This document shows, in pieces, positions 26,146-34,166 of a stretch of 64,000 bases of DNA. The position numbers and the translations under genes were made by a program. Source of the DNA: Microbacterium sp. cf046. Lineage in GTDB: Bacteria; Actinomycetota; Actinomycetes; Actinomycetales; Microbacteriaceae. A model generated the notes under the pieces. That model saw nothing but the letters and a program-made list of their open reading frames with translations, did not search any database and was not told the origin of the DNA. The DNA lies in NCBI RefSeq assembly GCF_900114345.1, contig NZ_FOZJ01000003.1:682001-746000 (forward strand). Direction: 5' to 3'. Numbering within the stretch: position 1 is the stretch's first letter; each line of letters starts with the position of its first letter.

Positions 26146-27144
26146 ATGAGCACGTCACCGATCCCCGACATCCGTCCCCGCCGCACGCGGGCGACGCCCG
26201 CATGGCGTCGGCTGGTCGCACAGACGCGTCTTCACCCCTCGGAGCTCGTCCTGCCGATGTTCGTGCGCGAGGGCGTGAGCGAACCGGTGCCGATCTCGTC
26301 CATGCCCGGCGTCGTGCAGCACACCCCCGATTCCCTCAAGCGCGCGCTCCACGAGGCGGCGGATGCCGGCGTCGGAGGCATCATGCTGTTCGGCGTGCCC
26401 GAGCGCAAGGACGCCATCGGCTCCGGCGCCGACGACCCGGACGGCATCCTCAACGTCGCGACGCGCATCGCCGCGGCAGAAGTCGGGGATGCGCTCGTCG
26501 TGCAGACCGACCTGTGCCTGGACGAGTTCACCGACCACGGCCACTGCGGCGTGCTGGATTCGGCCGGTCGCGTCGACAACGACGCCAGCCTCGAGCGCTA
26601 CCGCGCGATGGCGCTCGCCCAGGCGGAGGCGGGCTCGGCCCTCCTCGGTCTGTCCGGGATGATGGACGGCCAGGTGCGGGCGGTGCGCGACGTGCTGGAC
26701 GCGAACGGACATCAGGATGCCGCGATCCTCGGCTACGCCGCCAAGTACGCGTCCGCGCTGTACGGCCCCTTCCGTGAGGCAGTGCAGTCCTCGCTCGAGG
26801 GCGACCGCCGCACCTACCAGCTCGATCCCGCCAACGCCCGCGAAGGGGTCCGCGAGGCGACGATCGACACGGAGGAGGGCGCCGACATCGTCATGGTCAA
26901 GCCCGCGTCGCTGTACCTCGATGTGCTCGCGCGCGTGGCAGCGGCATCCCCCGTCCCGGTGTGGGTGTATCAGGTCAGCGGCGAGTACTCGATGATCGAG
27001 GCGGCCGCCGCCAACGGATGGATCGACCGCGAGCGGGCGGTGCTGGAGTCGCTCGTCTCGATCCGCCGGGCAGGCGCCGATGCGATCCTCACCTACTGGG
27101 CCGTCGAGGTCGCGAACCTGCTCCGCGACGGGAGCCGCGCGTGA
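26146..27144 (+). CDS. hemB: Delta-aminolevulinic acid dehydratase (porphobilinogen synthase)
   Basis: 332 residues. It joins two aminolevulinates into porphobilinogen. The two Schiff-base lysines are in GYAAKYAS and [10 protein letters not shown]. The metal-site loop reads [14 protein letters not shown]: the first and third zinc cysteines are kept while the middle one is aspartate. ATG 26146 has an AGGAAGG Shine-Dalgarno 8 bases upstream. The 37 bases after hemC are the largest gap in the run, yet there is no terminator, so it should be co-transcribed. The GTG of hemL overlaps its stop. Confidence 0.95.
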   Translation: MSTSPIPDIRPRRTRATPAWRRLVAQTRLHPSELVLPMFVREGVSEPVPISSMPGVVQHTPDSLKRALHEAADAGVGGIMLFGVPERKDAIGSGADDPDGILNVATRIAAAEVGDALVVQTDLCLDEFTDHGHCGVLDSAGRVDNDASLERYRAMALAQAEAGSALLGLSGMMDGQVRAVRDVLDANGHQDAAILGYAAKYASALYGPFREAVQSSLEGDRRTYQLDPANAREGVREATIDTEEGADIVMVKPASLYLDVLARVAAASPVPVWVYQVSGEYSMIEAAAANGWIDRERAVLESLVSIRRAGADAILTYWAVEVANLLRDGSRA

Positions 27145-28478
27145 CGAACGAGTCGGAGTTCGCCCGGGCACAGGCTGTCATCCCCGGCGGGGTCAACTCG
27201 CCGGTGCGGGCGTACCGGTCGGTCGGCGGCACCCCACGCTTCCTCGTGTCTGCGCGCGGACCCTACGTCACCGACGTCGAGGGCCGGCAGTACATCGACC
27301 TCGTGTGCTCCTGGGGGCCGGCGCTGCTCGGTCACGCGCATCCGGCCGTCGTGACCGCGGTGCAGGATGCCGCGGCCCGCGGTCTGTCGTTCGGGGCGAC
27401 GACTCCGGGCGAAGCCGAGCTCGCCGAACTGCTGCGCGAGCGCACCACCGTGCTGGGCACGCGCCTGTTCGACAGCATCCGTCTGGTCTCCACCGGCACC
27501 GAGGCGACCATGACGGCCGTGCGGCTCGCGCGCGGCGCGACCGGGCGCGACATCGTGATCAAGTTCGCCGGGCACTACCACGGCCATTCCGACGGGCTGC
27601 TGGCCGAGTCGGGCTCGGGCGTCGCGACGCTCGGCCTGCCCGGGTCGGCCGGGGTTCCCGCCGAGGTCGCGGCGCTCACGATCGTGCTGCCCTACAACGA
27701 TCTGGCTGCCGTCGAGGCGACCTTCGCTGCGCACCCGGGCCGCATCGCCGCGATCATCACCGAAGCGGCCGGTGCCAATGCCGGAGTGCTGGTGCCCGCA
27801 GACGGGTTCAACCAGGAGCTCGCCGAGCTCGCCCACCGTGAAGGCGCCCTCCTGATCCTGGACGAGGTGCTCACCGGGTTCCGCGTGGGACCCGCCGGGT
27901 GGTGGGGTCTGGAGGCCGAGCGTGCCGGATCCGTGCTGTGGCGGCCCGACCTCGTCACGTTCGGCAAGATCGTGGGCGGCGGCCTGCCGCTGGCCGCGGT
28001 GGCCGGCCGCGCCGAGATCATGGACCTCCTCGCTCCGCTCGGGCCGGTCTACCAGGCCGGGACGCTCAGCGGCAATCCGCTCGCCGTCGCGGCGGGGCTC
28101 GCGACACTGCGCGCCGCGGATGCCGCGGTGTACGAGCGCATCGACCACTCTGCGGCGCGGCTGTCGGGCGCCGTCGAGGACGCGTTCGCCGCCGCGGGGC
28201 TTCGCGTCCGCGTGTCCAGGGCCGGGAGTCTCTTCTCGCTCGCGTTCCGCGATGGGGCGGTGCGCGACTACGACGACGCGAAGGACCAGGACGGGTGGCG
28301 CTACCGCGCGTTCTTCACGTCGATGCTCGATCAGGGCGTCAGCCTTCCGCCGAGCGTGTTCGAGGCGTGGTTCCTCTCGTCGGCCCACACCGACGTCGAG
28401 CTCGACCGTATCATCGCGGCGCTGCCTGCCGCGGTGCGGGCCGCGTCCGAAGAGCCCAGTCCCGAACCGGCAGGATAG
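27141..28478 (+). CDS. hemL: Glutamate-1-semialdehyde 2,1-aminomutase
   Basis: 445 residues, class III PLP aminotransferase fold. It converts glutamate-1-semialdehyde to 5-aminolevulinate. The family start is intact ([28 protein letters not shown]), and the PLP lysine is in [30 protein letters not shown] holds the PLP aspartate. The last ~10 residues form a Pro/Glu-rich tail. It closes the heme run, and with hemA on the other strand it completes the C5 entry to the pathway. Confidence 0.96.
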   Translation: MTNESEFARAQAVIPGGVNSPVRAYRSVGGTPRFLVSARGPYVTDVEGRQYIDLVCSWGPALLGHAHPAVVTAVQDAAARGLSFGATTPGEAELAELLRERTTVLGTRLFDSIRLVSTGTEATMTAVRLARGATGRDIVIKFAGHYHGHSDGLLAESGSGVATLGLPGSAGVPAEVAALTIVLPYNDLAAVEATFAAHPGRIAAIITEAAGANAGVLVPADGFNQELAELAHREGALLILDEVLTGFRVGPAGWWGLEAERAGSVLWRPDLVTFGKIVGGGLPLAAVAGRAEIMDLLAPLGPVYQAGTLSGNPLAVAAGLATLRAADAAVYERIDHSAARLSGAVEDAFAAAGLRVRVSRAGSLFSLAFRDGAVRDYDDAKDQDGWRYRAFFTSMLDQGVSLPPSVFEAWFLSSAHTDVELDRIIAALPAAVRAASEEPSPEPAG

Positions 28479-28482
28479 GGCC

Positions 28483-29304
28483 ATGCCCGATCTCGATGCG
28501 CCGGACGCCGCGCAGCCCGACGCGCCTGCACCGCGCGGGACGAAGTACATCCTGACCTGCCTCGGCATCGGGCTGCTCGCCGGGCTCCTGTCCGGTCTGT
28601 TCGGAGTCGGCGGCGGCACCGTCATCGTTCCGCTGCTGGTGCTGGTGCTCGCATACAACCAGCGGCTCGCGGCGGGAACCTCGCTCGCGGCGATCGTGCC
28701 GACGGCCACGGTGGGCGTGATCTCATACGCGATCCACGGATCCGTCGCGTGGATACCGGGGCTCATCCTCGCGGCCGGTGCGGTCGTCGGAGCGCAGATC
28801 GGCACGTGGCTGCTGCCCCGCGTGCCGCTGACGGTGCTGCGGTGGAGCTTCATCGGATTCCTGGTCGCGGTGATCATCAGCCTCTTCATCGTCGTGCCGT
28901 CGCGAGACGCGGGGCTGCCGTTGACCGTGTGGACCATCGTCGGACTCGTCGTGCTCGGCGTCGCCACGGGCACCGTGGCCGGGCTGATCGGCGTCGGCGG
29001 CGGCATCATCGTGGTGCCGGCGCTCATGCTGCTCTTCGGCACCAGCGACCTCATCGCGAAGGGCACCTCGCTCTTGATGATGATCCCCACCGCGATCTCG
29101 GGCACGATCGGCAACTTCCGTCGGGGAAACGTCGACCTGCCCGGCGCGGCGCTGATCGGCGTCGCCGCATGCACGACGACCGCGCTCGGCGCGTGGTTCG
29201 CGACGCTCGTCGATCCGTTCTGGGGCAACGTGCTGTTCGCGATCTTCCTCGTGTTCATCGCAGGGCAGCTCGCCGTGCGCACCCTCCGGGAGCGGCGGGC
29301 ATGA
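28483..29304 (+). CDS. TauE/SafE family sulfite exporter-like permease
   Basis: 273 residues with about eight transmembrane helices in two similar halves. Both halves carry the family's glycine-rich motif: GLLSGLFGVGGGTVIVPLLV near residue 30 and AGLIGVGGGIIVVPALM near residue 168. The family moves sulfite, sulfoacetate or other organic anions across the membrane. The start is 4 bases after the hemL stop. A CAGGAT box 6 bases before its ATG suggests it may also have its own leaderless transcript. No link to heme synthesis is apparent. Confidence 0.85.
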   Translation: MPDLDAPDAAQPDAPAPRGTKYILTCLGIGLLAGLLSGLFGVGGGTVIVPLLVLVLAYNQRLAAGTSLAAIVPTATVGVISYAIHGSVAWIPGLILAAGAVVGAQIGTWLLPRVPLTVLRWSFIGFLVAVIISLFIVVPSRDAGLPLTVWTIVGLVVLGVATGTVAGLIGVGGGIIVVPALMLLFGTSDLIAKGTSLLMMIPTAISGTIGNFRRGNVDLPGAALIGVAACTTTALGAWFATLVDPFWGNVLFAIFLVFIAGQLAVRTLRERRA

Positions 29305-29330
29305 GCCTCCGGGCGCGGACCGCCGCTCGG

Positions 29331-29336
29331 TAGGAT
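29331..29336 (+). promoter_or_regulatory. -10 box of the dehydratase-murB operon
   Basis: TAGGAT ends exactly 6 bases before the GTG at 29343 with no Shine-Dalgarno between, indicating a leaderless mRNA. It starts a unit of three closely packed genes through murB. Confidence 0.55.
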
Positions 29337-29342
29337 GGCACG

Positions 29343-29792
29343 GTGCCAGTGAACCCCGAGCTCGTCGGGCGCGTCTTCCCCCCGACGGCGCCCTACCTTG
29401 TCGGCCGCGAGAAGGTGCGCGAGTTTTCCCGCGCCGTCTTCGCCGACGACCCGCCGCACCTCGATCCCGCCGCCGCTCAGGCCCTCGGCTACGCGGACGT
29501 CGTCGCGCCGCCGACGTTCGCGATGGTCGTGCAGGACCAGACCCTGAAGCAGCTCCTGGCTGAGCCGGACTCCGGCATCGTCCTGCAGAACGTGCTGCAC
29601 GCCGAGCAGCGCTTCCGCTACACGCGCCCCATCGTCGCGGGTGACGAACTGACCGGGACCCTGTCGGTGACCGGTGTTCGTGCGATCGGCGGCAACGCGA
29701 TGGTCACGAGTGAGGCCGAGGTCCGGGATGCCGCCGGCGAGCACGTCGTGACCGCGACATCGGTGCTGCTCGTCGGGGAGGGCGAGCAGTGA
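29343..29792 (+). CDS. FAS1-like hotdog dehydratase subunit (HadA-like)
   Basis: 149 residues, hotdog fold. PVNPELVGRVFPPTAPYLVGREKVREFSRAV and YADVVAPPTFAMVV match the N-terminal MaoC-like dehydratase group (mycobacterial HadA/HadC). These subunits bind substrate but usually lack the catalytic Asp-His pair and work with a HadB-type partner. The next gene overlaps by 4 bases and supplies that partner. In mycobacteria the complex dehydrates 3-hydroxyacyl-ACP. Microbacteria lack mycolic acids, so the substrate here is unknown. murB follows, an order seen in other actinobacteria. Confidence 0.82.
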   Translation: MPVNPELVGRVFPPTAPYLVGREKVREFSRAVFADDPPHLDPAAAQALGYADVVAPPTFAMVVQDQTLKQLLAEPDSGIVLQNVLHAEQRFRYTRPIVAGDELTGTLSVTGVRAIGGNAMVTSEAEVRDAAGEHVVTATSVLLVGEGEQ

Positions 29793-30187
29793 CCGCGGTC
29801 GGCGACATCGTCGCGGAGCGCACCGTGCACCTCACCCGCGAGTCCCTGGTGCGGTACGCCGGGGCGTCGGGAGACTTCAATCCGATCCACTACCGCGACG
29901 ATGTCGCGGCATCCGTCGGCCTGCCGGGCGTGCTGGCCCACGGAATGCTCACCATGGGCCTCGCTGTCGAGACGATCGTGCCCTGGCTGGGCGACGCGGG
30001 GCGGATCCTCGAGTACGGCGTGCGCTTCACGCGCCCGGTGGTCGTCGACCCCGAGACCGGGGCCGATCTGACGATCGTCGCCAAGGTGGGCGCGGTCGAC
30101 GACGAAGCGGCGCGCATCGATCTGACCGTGACCCACGGCGAGACCACCGTGCTCGGCAAGGCGCAGGTCCGCGTCCGACTCGCCTAG
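29789..30187 (+). CDS. MaoC-like hotdog dehydratase subunit (HadB-like)
   Basis: 132 residues. The hydratase-2 motif is complete: GASGDFNPIHYRDDVAASVGLPGVLAHGMLTMG, with catalytic D29 and H34. It should form a heterodimer with the preceding hotdog protein and hydrate or dehydrate a 3-hydroxyacyl thioester. The GTG overlaps the upstream stop (GTGA). murB begins 3 bases after the stop. Confidence 0.87.
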   Translation: MTAVGDIVAERTVHLTRESLVRYAGASGDFNPIHYRDDVAASVGLPGVLAHGMLTMGLAVETIVPWLGDAGRILEYGVRFTRPVVVDPETGADLTIVAKVGAVDDEAARIDLTVTHGETTVLGKAQVRVRLA

Positions 30188-30190
30188 CCG

Positions 30191-31327
30191 ATGCCCGACG
30201 TCGAACCGATCCCCCTCGCGCAGCTGACCACTCTGCGCACCGGCGGCGCCCCTTCGCGCATGATCGATGCGCACACGACCCATGAGCTCGTCGCCGCGCT
30301 CCGCGACGTCTGGGCGACCGGCGAACAGGTGCTCGTGCTCGGCGGCGGCTCCAATCTGTTCATCGGCGACGAGCCGTTCGAGGGGACCGTCGTTCGCGTG
30401 CTGACGAGCGGCATCGAGCGGATGCCGTCCCCCCGGCCCGGATTCGTGCGGCTGCGCGTGCAGGCTGGGCACGACTGGGACGACCTCGTGGCATTCGCCG
30501 TGGCGGAGGGACTCGCCGGAATCGAGGCGATGTCCGGGATTCCCGGAACCGTCGGGGCGGCGCCGGTCCAGAACATCGGCGCGTACGGGCAGGAGATCGT
30601 CCAGACACTCGTCGAGGTCGAGCTCATCGACGAGCCGACCGTCGAGATCTCGACCGTTCCGGCCGACCAGCTGGGCCTCGGATTCCGCACATCCGTGTTC
30701 AAGCACCACTACGGCTCGGTCGCCGCCCGGCCGGCCGTGATCCTGTCGGTCACCCTCGAGCTCGCCGACGTCGGGCACGGGGATCGCCCGGTTCCCGGTG
30801 AGCAGCTCCGCACCGCCCTCGGCCTCGAGCCCGGTGCGGAGGTCTCGCTCGACTGGGTCCGCGACCACGTGCTCGCGACCCGCCGCCGCAAGGGCATGGT
30901 CCTGGACGCCGAGGACCCCGACACGTACAGCGCGGGCTCGTTCTTCCAGAACGCGATCGTCTCGGCATCCTTCGCGCGCACCCTGCCAGCCGAGTGCCCG
31001 CGCTGGCCGGTGACACCCGACCTCGACCCGGTCCTGGTCATTCCCCTGGCGGCATACGACGGCTATGTCCCGGCTTCGGTGAGCGCGGAATCCGACGTCA
31101 AGGTCAGCGCCGCGTGGCTCATCGAGCACTCCGGCCTGCGAAAGGGGTTCAAGTTGCCGCGCTCCCGCGCAGCCCTCTCGACCAAGCACGCCCTCGCGCT
31201 GACGAACCGGGGGAGTGGGTCCGCCGAAGAGCTGGCCCAGCTGGCGCGCTTCATCCAGGGCCGTGTGCAGGCGGAGTTCGGTCTGATCCTCCAGCCCGAA
31301 CCGGTTCTGGTGGGCATCGAGCTCTGA
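30191..31327 (+). CDS. murB: UDP-N-acetylmuramate dehydrogenase
   Basis: 378 residues. It reduces UDP-GlcNAc-enolpyruvate to UDP-MurNAc with NADPH, a step of peptidoglycan precursor synthesis. The FAD domain opens with LAQLTTLRTGGAP and contains LVLGGGSNLFIGD. The catalytic serine is in YSAGSFFQNAIV, and the C-terminal domain ends with the usual glutamate region (EFGLILQPEPVLVGIEL). Start 3 bases after the dehydratase stop indicates the same operon. Confidence 0.95.
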   Translation: MPDVEPIPLAQLTTLRTGGAPSRMIDAHTTHELVAALRDVWATGEQVLVLGGGSNLFIGDEPFEGTVVRVLTSGIERMPSPRPGFVRLRVQAGHDWDDLVAFAVAEGLAGIEAMSGIPGTVGAAPVQNIGAYGQEIVQTLVEVELIDEPTVEISTVPADQLGLGFRTSVFKHHYGSVAARPAVILSVTLELADVGHGDRPVPGEQLRTALGLEPGAEVSLDWVRDHVLATRRRKGMVLDAEDPDTYSAGSFFQNAIVSASFARTLPAECPRWPVTPDLDPVLVIPLAAYDGYVPASVSAESDVKVSAAWLIEHSGLRKGFKLPRSRAALSTKHALALTNRGSGSAEELAQLARFIQGRVQAEFGLILQPEPVLVGIEL

Positions 31328-31340
31328 CCACCCGGCAGCC

Positions 31341-31384
31341 GTCAGCACCGGTTCAGCGCCGGTTCAGCGCGCATGAGCCACGAT
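31341..31384 (+). promoter_or_regulatory. Response-regulator promoter with three 11-bp-spaced repeats
   Basis: GTCAGC (31341), TTCAGC (31352) and TTCAGC (31363) recur exactly every 11 bases, the spacing of OmpR/PhoB-type direct-repeat sites. A CACGAT -10 box (31379-31384) follows the last repeat after 11 bases, and the ATG is 6 bases further on. The repeats occupy the -35 position, the layout of an activator-dependent promoter, so autoactivation is likely. Confidence 0.65.
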
Positions 31385-31390
31385 GGACTC

Positions 31391-32068
31391 ATGCGACTGC
31401 TGGTGGTGGACGACGAGCCGCGGCTGGCGGAGGGGCTCAAGCGCGGCCTCGAGGCCGAGGGCTTCGCGGTCGATGTCGCCCACACCGGCACCGATGGCCT
31501 GTGGCTGGCCCGCGAGCAGCAGTACGCCGCGATCCTGCTCGACATCATGCTGCCCGGTATGAACGGCTACGTCGTGTGCCGCACGCTCCGCGATGAGCAG
31601 AACTGGACGCCGGTGCTCATGCTCACGGCGAAGGACGGCGAGTGGGATCAGGTCGAGGGCCTGGACACCGGCGCCGACGACTACCTCACCAAGCCGTTCT
31701 CGTTCGCCGTGCTGCTCGCCCGGCTGCGGGCGCTCATCCGCCGTGGCGCGGGCGCCCGCCCGGCGACTCTGCGCGTCGGTGACCTCACGCTCGATCCGGC
31801 CTCGCGCGAGGTCAGCCGGGGCGGCACCGCGATCGACCTCACCACTCGCGAGTTCGCCGTCCTGGAGTTCCTGATGCGCCGCCCGGGAGAGGTGGTCTCG
31901 AAAGCCGAGATCCTCGAGGGGGTCTGGGACTTCGCGTTCGACGGCGACCCGAACATCGTCGAGGTGTACATCGGTCACCTGCGCTCGAAGCTCGACCGGC
32001 CGTTCGGGCGCGACAGCATCCGGACCATCCGCGGAGCCGGATATCGGCTGGGCCCCGATGGCGAGTGA
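31391..32068 (+). CDS. OmpR-family response regulator
   Basis: 225 residues. Receiver domain: acidic pocket DDE (8-10), phosphoacceptor D51 (LLDIMLPG), and the conserved lysine in YLTKPF. A C-terminal winged helix (about 128-222) carries REFAVLEFLMRRPGEVVSKAEIL and RSKLDRPFGRDSIRTIRGAGYRL. ATG 31391 is chosen over ATG 31373 because it gives the canonical MRLLVVDDE start and lies 6 bases after a -10 box. It overlaps the sensor kinase gene by 11 bases. Its probable targets are its own promoter and that of the downstream PepSY gene. Confidence 0.93.
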   Translation: MRLLVVDDEPRLAEGLKRGLEAEGFAVDVAHTGTDGLWLAREQQYAAILLDIMLPGMNGYVVCRTLRDEQNWTPVLMLTAKDGEWDQVEGLDTGADDYLTKPFSFAVLLARLRALIRRGAGARPATLRVGDLTLDPASREVSRGGTAIDLTTREFAVLEFLMRRPGEVVSKAEILEGVWDFAFDGDPNIVEVYIGHLRSKLDRPFGRDSIRTIRGAGYRLGPDGE

Positions 32069-33398
32069 CGCCCCGCGCCGGCGCGCCGGCATCCGCGCAC
32101 GGATCACCGTGGTCGCGGCATCCGTCGTCGCTCTTGCCCTCCTGCTCGGCGCCGTCGGCTTCTGGTTCACCCTGCGCGCCGCTCTGTACGGGCAGCTCGA
32201 CGCCGCGGCACGGCAGGATGCGGCGGCATTCGCCGAGCAGGTGGATGCCGGCGGGCCGGAGTCCCTTCCCGACATCGACGACGACCGGTTCTGGCAGGTC
32301 ATCGACCGCGACAGCGGTGCTGTGGTCGCAGCCAGTGACGCAGCGGAGGATTTCGGCGCGCTCGCCGACCGCGAGGGGAGCGCCCCGACGGTGCTCCGGC
32401 TCGATCCCGATGACCCGCCCTTCGCGACCGCGGTGGAGCGGGTCGGCGGCGATTGGATCGTCGTCGCGGGTCGGAGCACCGAGGAGGTCGATGCGACCCT
32501 CGTCACGGTGGCGATCCTGCTCGCGGTATCGGTCCCGCTTGTGACCGGTCTGGTCGCGATCACCACGTGGGTGGCGGTGGGTCGGTCCCTCGCCCCCGTG
32601 GAGCACATGCGCCGGCAGGTCGAGCAGCTGTCGGCATCCGACCTGTCCGCGCGCGTCGACGAGCCGCCCACGCGAGATGAGATCGGGCGCCTCGCGCACA
32701 CCATGAACGGCATGCTGGGACGCCTGGAGGAGTCGCAGGCCGCGCAGCGCCGCTTCGTCTCGGACGCCTCGCACGAGCTCAAATCGCCGCTGGCGTCGCT
32801 GCGTCAGTACGCGGAGGTCGCACGTGCGCATCCCGACCGGATCGGCGCCGCGGAGCTGAGCGATGCGGTGCTGGACGAGGGCGCCCGTCTGGAACGTCTC
32901 GTACAGGGGATGCTGGTGCTCACGCGCGCCGACGAAGGCGGTCTCGCGCTCTCGGTCGCCGACGTCGATCTCGATGATCTGCTTCTCGGCGAAGCGACTC
33001 GGCTGCGCGCACTGGGTGTCGTGAGCGTCGATGCGGCCGGGGTGCGGCCGGCTCGCGTTCGCGGCGACCTGGCGCTGCTTCGCCAGGTCACCCGCAATCT
33101 CGCCGACAATGCCGCGCGCCATGCACGATCGAGAGTGACCTTCGGACTGACGCAGACCTCCGACGGCGCGCTGCTGACGATCGAGGACGACGGCGCGGGA
33201 ATCGCCGAGCCGGACCGCGAACGGGTGTTCGGGCGGTTCGTCCGGCTGGACGACGCACGCGCACGCGATGGCGGCGGCAGCGGGCTCGGACTGGCGATCG
33301 TGCGTGAGATCGTCCGCGCGCACGGAGGCGACGTTCGGATGGATGCCGGCCCGGGCGGCGGCGCGCGGTTCACGGTGACGCTGCCCGGCGGTCGCTGA
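32058..33398 (+). CDS. Sensor histidine kinase
   Basis: 446 residues. Transmembrane helices at about 15-40 and 147-170 flank an extracellular sensor of ~105 residues that is rich in Asp. A HAMP linker (about 172-225) and a HisKA domain follow, with the phosphorylated H239 in FVSDASHELKSPLASLRQ. An ATPase domain shows N (NLADNAARHA), G1 (EDDGAGIAE), F and G2 (GGGSGLGLAIVREIV) boxes. It pairs with the overlapping response regulator. The downstream PepSY protein might modulate its extracellular sensor. Confidence 0.94.
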   Translation: MASDAPRRRAGIRARITVVAASVVALALLLGAVGFWFTLRAALYGQLDAAARQDAAAFAEQVDAGGPESLPDIDDDRFWQVIDRDSGAVVAASDAAEDFGALADREGSAPTVLRLDPDDPPFATAVERVGGDWIVVAGRSTEEVDATLVTVAILLAVSVPLVTGLVAITTWVAVGRSLAPVEHMRRQVEQLSASDLSARVDEPPTRDEIGRLAHTMNGMLGRLEESQAAQRRFVSDASHELKSPLASLRQYAEVARAHPDRIGAAELSDAVLDEGARLERLVQGMLVLTRADEGGLALSVADVDLDDLLLGEATRLRALGVVSVDAAGVRPARVRGDLALLRQVTRNLADNAARHARSRVTFGLTQTSDGALLTIEDDGAGIAEPDRERVFGRFVRLDDARARDGGGSGLGLAIVREIVRAHGGDVRMDAGPGGGARFTVTLPGGR

Positions 33399-33418
33399 GC
33401 TCGGCGGATCGTCGGCGC

Positions 33419-33451
33419 TTCAGGTTGGCTTCAGGCGCGGCGCGGGATCGT
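33419..33451 (+). promoter_or_regulatory. PepSY-gene promoter with paired TTCAG repeats
   Basis: TTCAG at 33419 and 33430 repeats with the same 11-bp period as in the response-regulator promoter. Eleven bases after the second copy comes GATCGT (33446-33451), the same offset as the -10 box at 31379. A Shine-Dalgarno (AGGAGGA) and ATG follow. The matching geometry argues that one regulator controls both promoters. Confidence 0.6.
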
Positions 33452-33473
33452 GGAGTCCTACTCAGGAGGAACC

Positions 33474-34070
33474 ATGCGCACACCCGCCATCTGGATCACC
33501 AGCACCATCGTCGCCGTCGGCCTGGTCGCCGCCGGCACGGCCGTCGCGTTCGCGGCGACTTCCCCCTCGACCAGCCCTTCCCCGTCGGCGACGCTGCTCG
33601 AGGACGGCTCGAGCGGCGACGCGACGGCATCGCCGTCCGCACCGGCGTCGTCTGCCGATCTCGAAGCGGCTCAGGCCGCCGCTCTGGCTGCAGTCGGCCC
33701 CGGCACGGTCATCGAGGCCGACACGGACGACAATGCCGCGTATGCCTACGAGATCGACATCCGTCTCGACTCGGGCGGAGTCGTCGAGGTGAAGCTCGAC
33801 TCATCGCTGAACGTCGTCTCGACCGAGAACGACGACCGAGGCGGCGACGACACCGCCGATGACAGCCGCGGCGACGACGCCGTCCCGGATGCGGGCGCGG
33901 CCGCGAAGGCGTCCGAGGCGGCGCTGGCGCACGTCGGCTCCGGAACGGTGACGAGCGTCGAGCTCAGCGACGACACGGACCACGTGTACGAGGTCGAGAT
34001 CGATCTGGGCAACGGCGAGGACGTCGACGTCGAGCTCGACGCCCAGTTCGTCGTCGTCAAGGCCGACTGA
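33474..34070 (+). CDS. Exported PepSY-repeat protein
   Basis: 198 residues. An N-terminal signal or anchor helix (about 6-28, ending AVAFAATSP) is followed by a Ser/Pro/Thr linker and two PepSY-like repeats (about 64-112 and 145-198). Each repeat has an AAALAAVGPGTV/ALAHVGSGTV helix then YEIDIRLDSGG/YEVEIDLGNGE strands. An Asp/Gly-rich spacer joins them. PepSY domains bind or inhibit proteases and often accompany two-component systems. The strong AGGAGGA Shine-Dalgarno fixes the start. It lies directly after the sensor kinase gene but has its own promoter with regulator-type repeats. Confidence 0.85.
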   Translation: MRTPAIWITSTIVAVGLVAAGTAVAFAATSPSTSPSPSATLLEDGSSGDATASPSAPASSADLEAAQAAALAAVGPGTVIEADTDDNAAYAYEIDIRLDSGGVVEVKLDSSLNVVSTENDDRGGDDTADDSRGDDAVPDAGAAAKASEAALAHVGSGTVTSVELSDDTDHVYEVEIDLGNGEDVDVELDAQFVVVKAD

Positions 34071-34089
34071 CCACGCCGGGGGGATCGTC

Positions 34090-34160
34090 CGCGAGACTGC
34101 ACGGGGACGCCGAGACGGAGGGGTGGCCCCGCTGTCTCGGCGTCGGGATGCAGTCTCGCG
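34090..34160. repeat. Large two-part palindrome, terminator or REP-like
   Basis: A 12-bp perfect outer stem (34090-34101 with 34149-34160) and an 11-bp perfect inner stem (GACGCCGAGAC with its complement) enclose a small GGGG/CCCC hairpin. It lies between converging genes (PepSY ending 34070, aminotransferase ending 34167), so it can serve as a bidirectional terminator. Its length and nested arms are unusual for a simple terminator and suggest a dispersed palindromic element. Confidence 0.7.
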
Positions 34161-34166
34161 AAAGGG

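Noticed and set aside
27093..29744. An 883-codon minus-strand open frame across hemL and the TauE/SafE gene
   Set aside because: It is antisense to well-identified genes on the plus strand and has no domain or ribosome-binding site.
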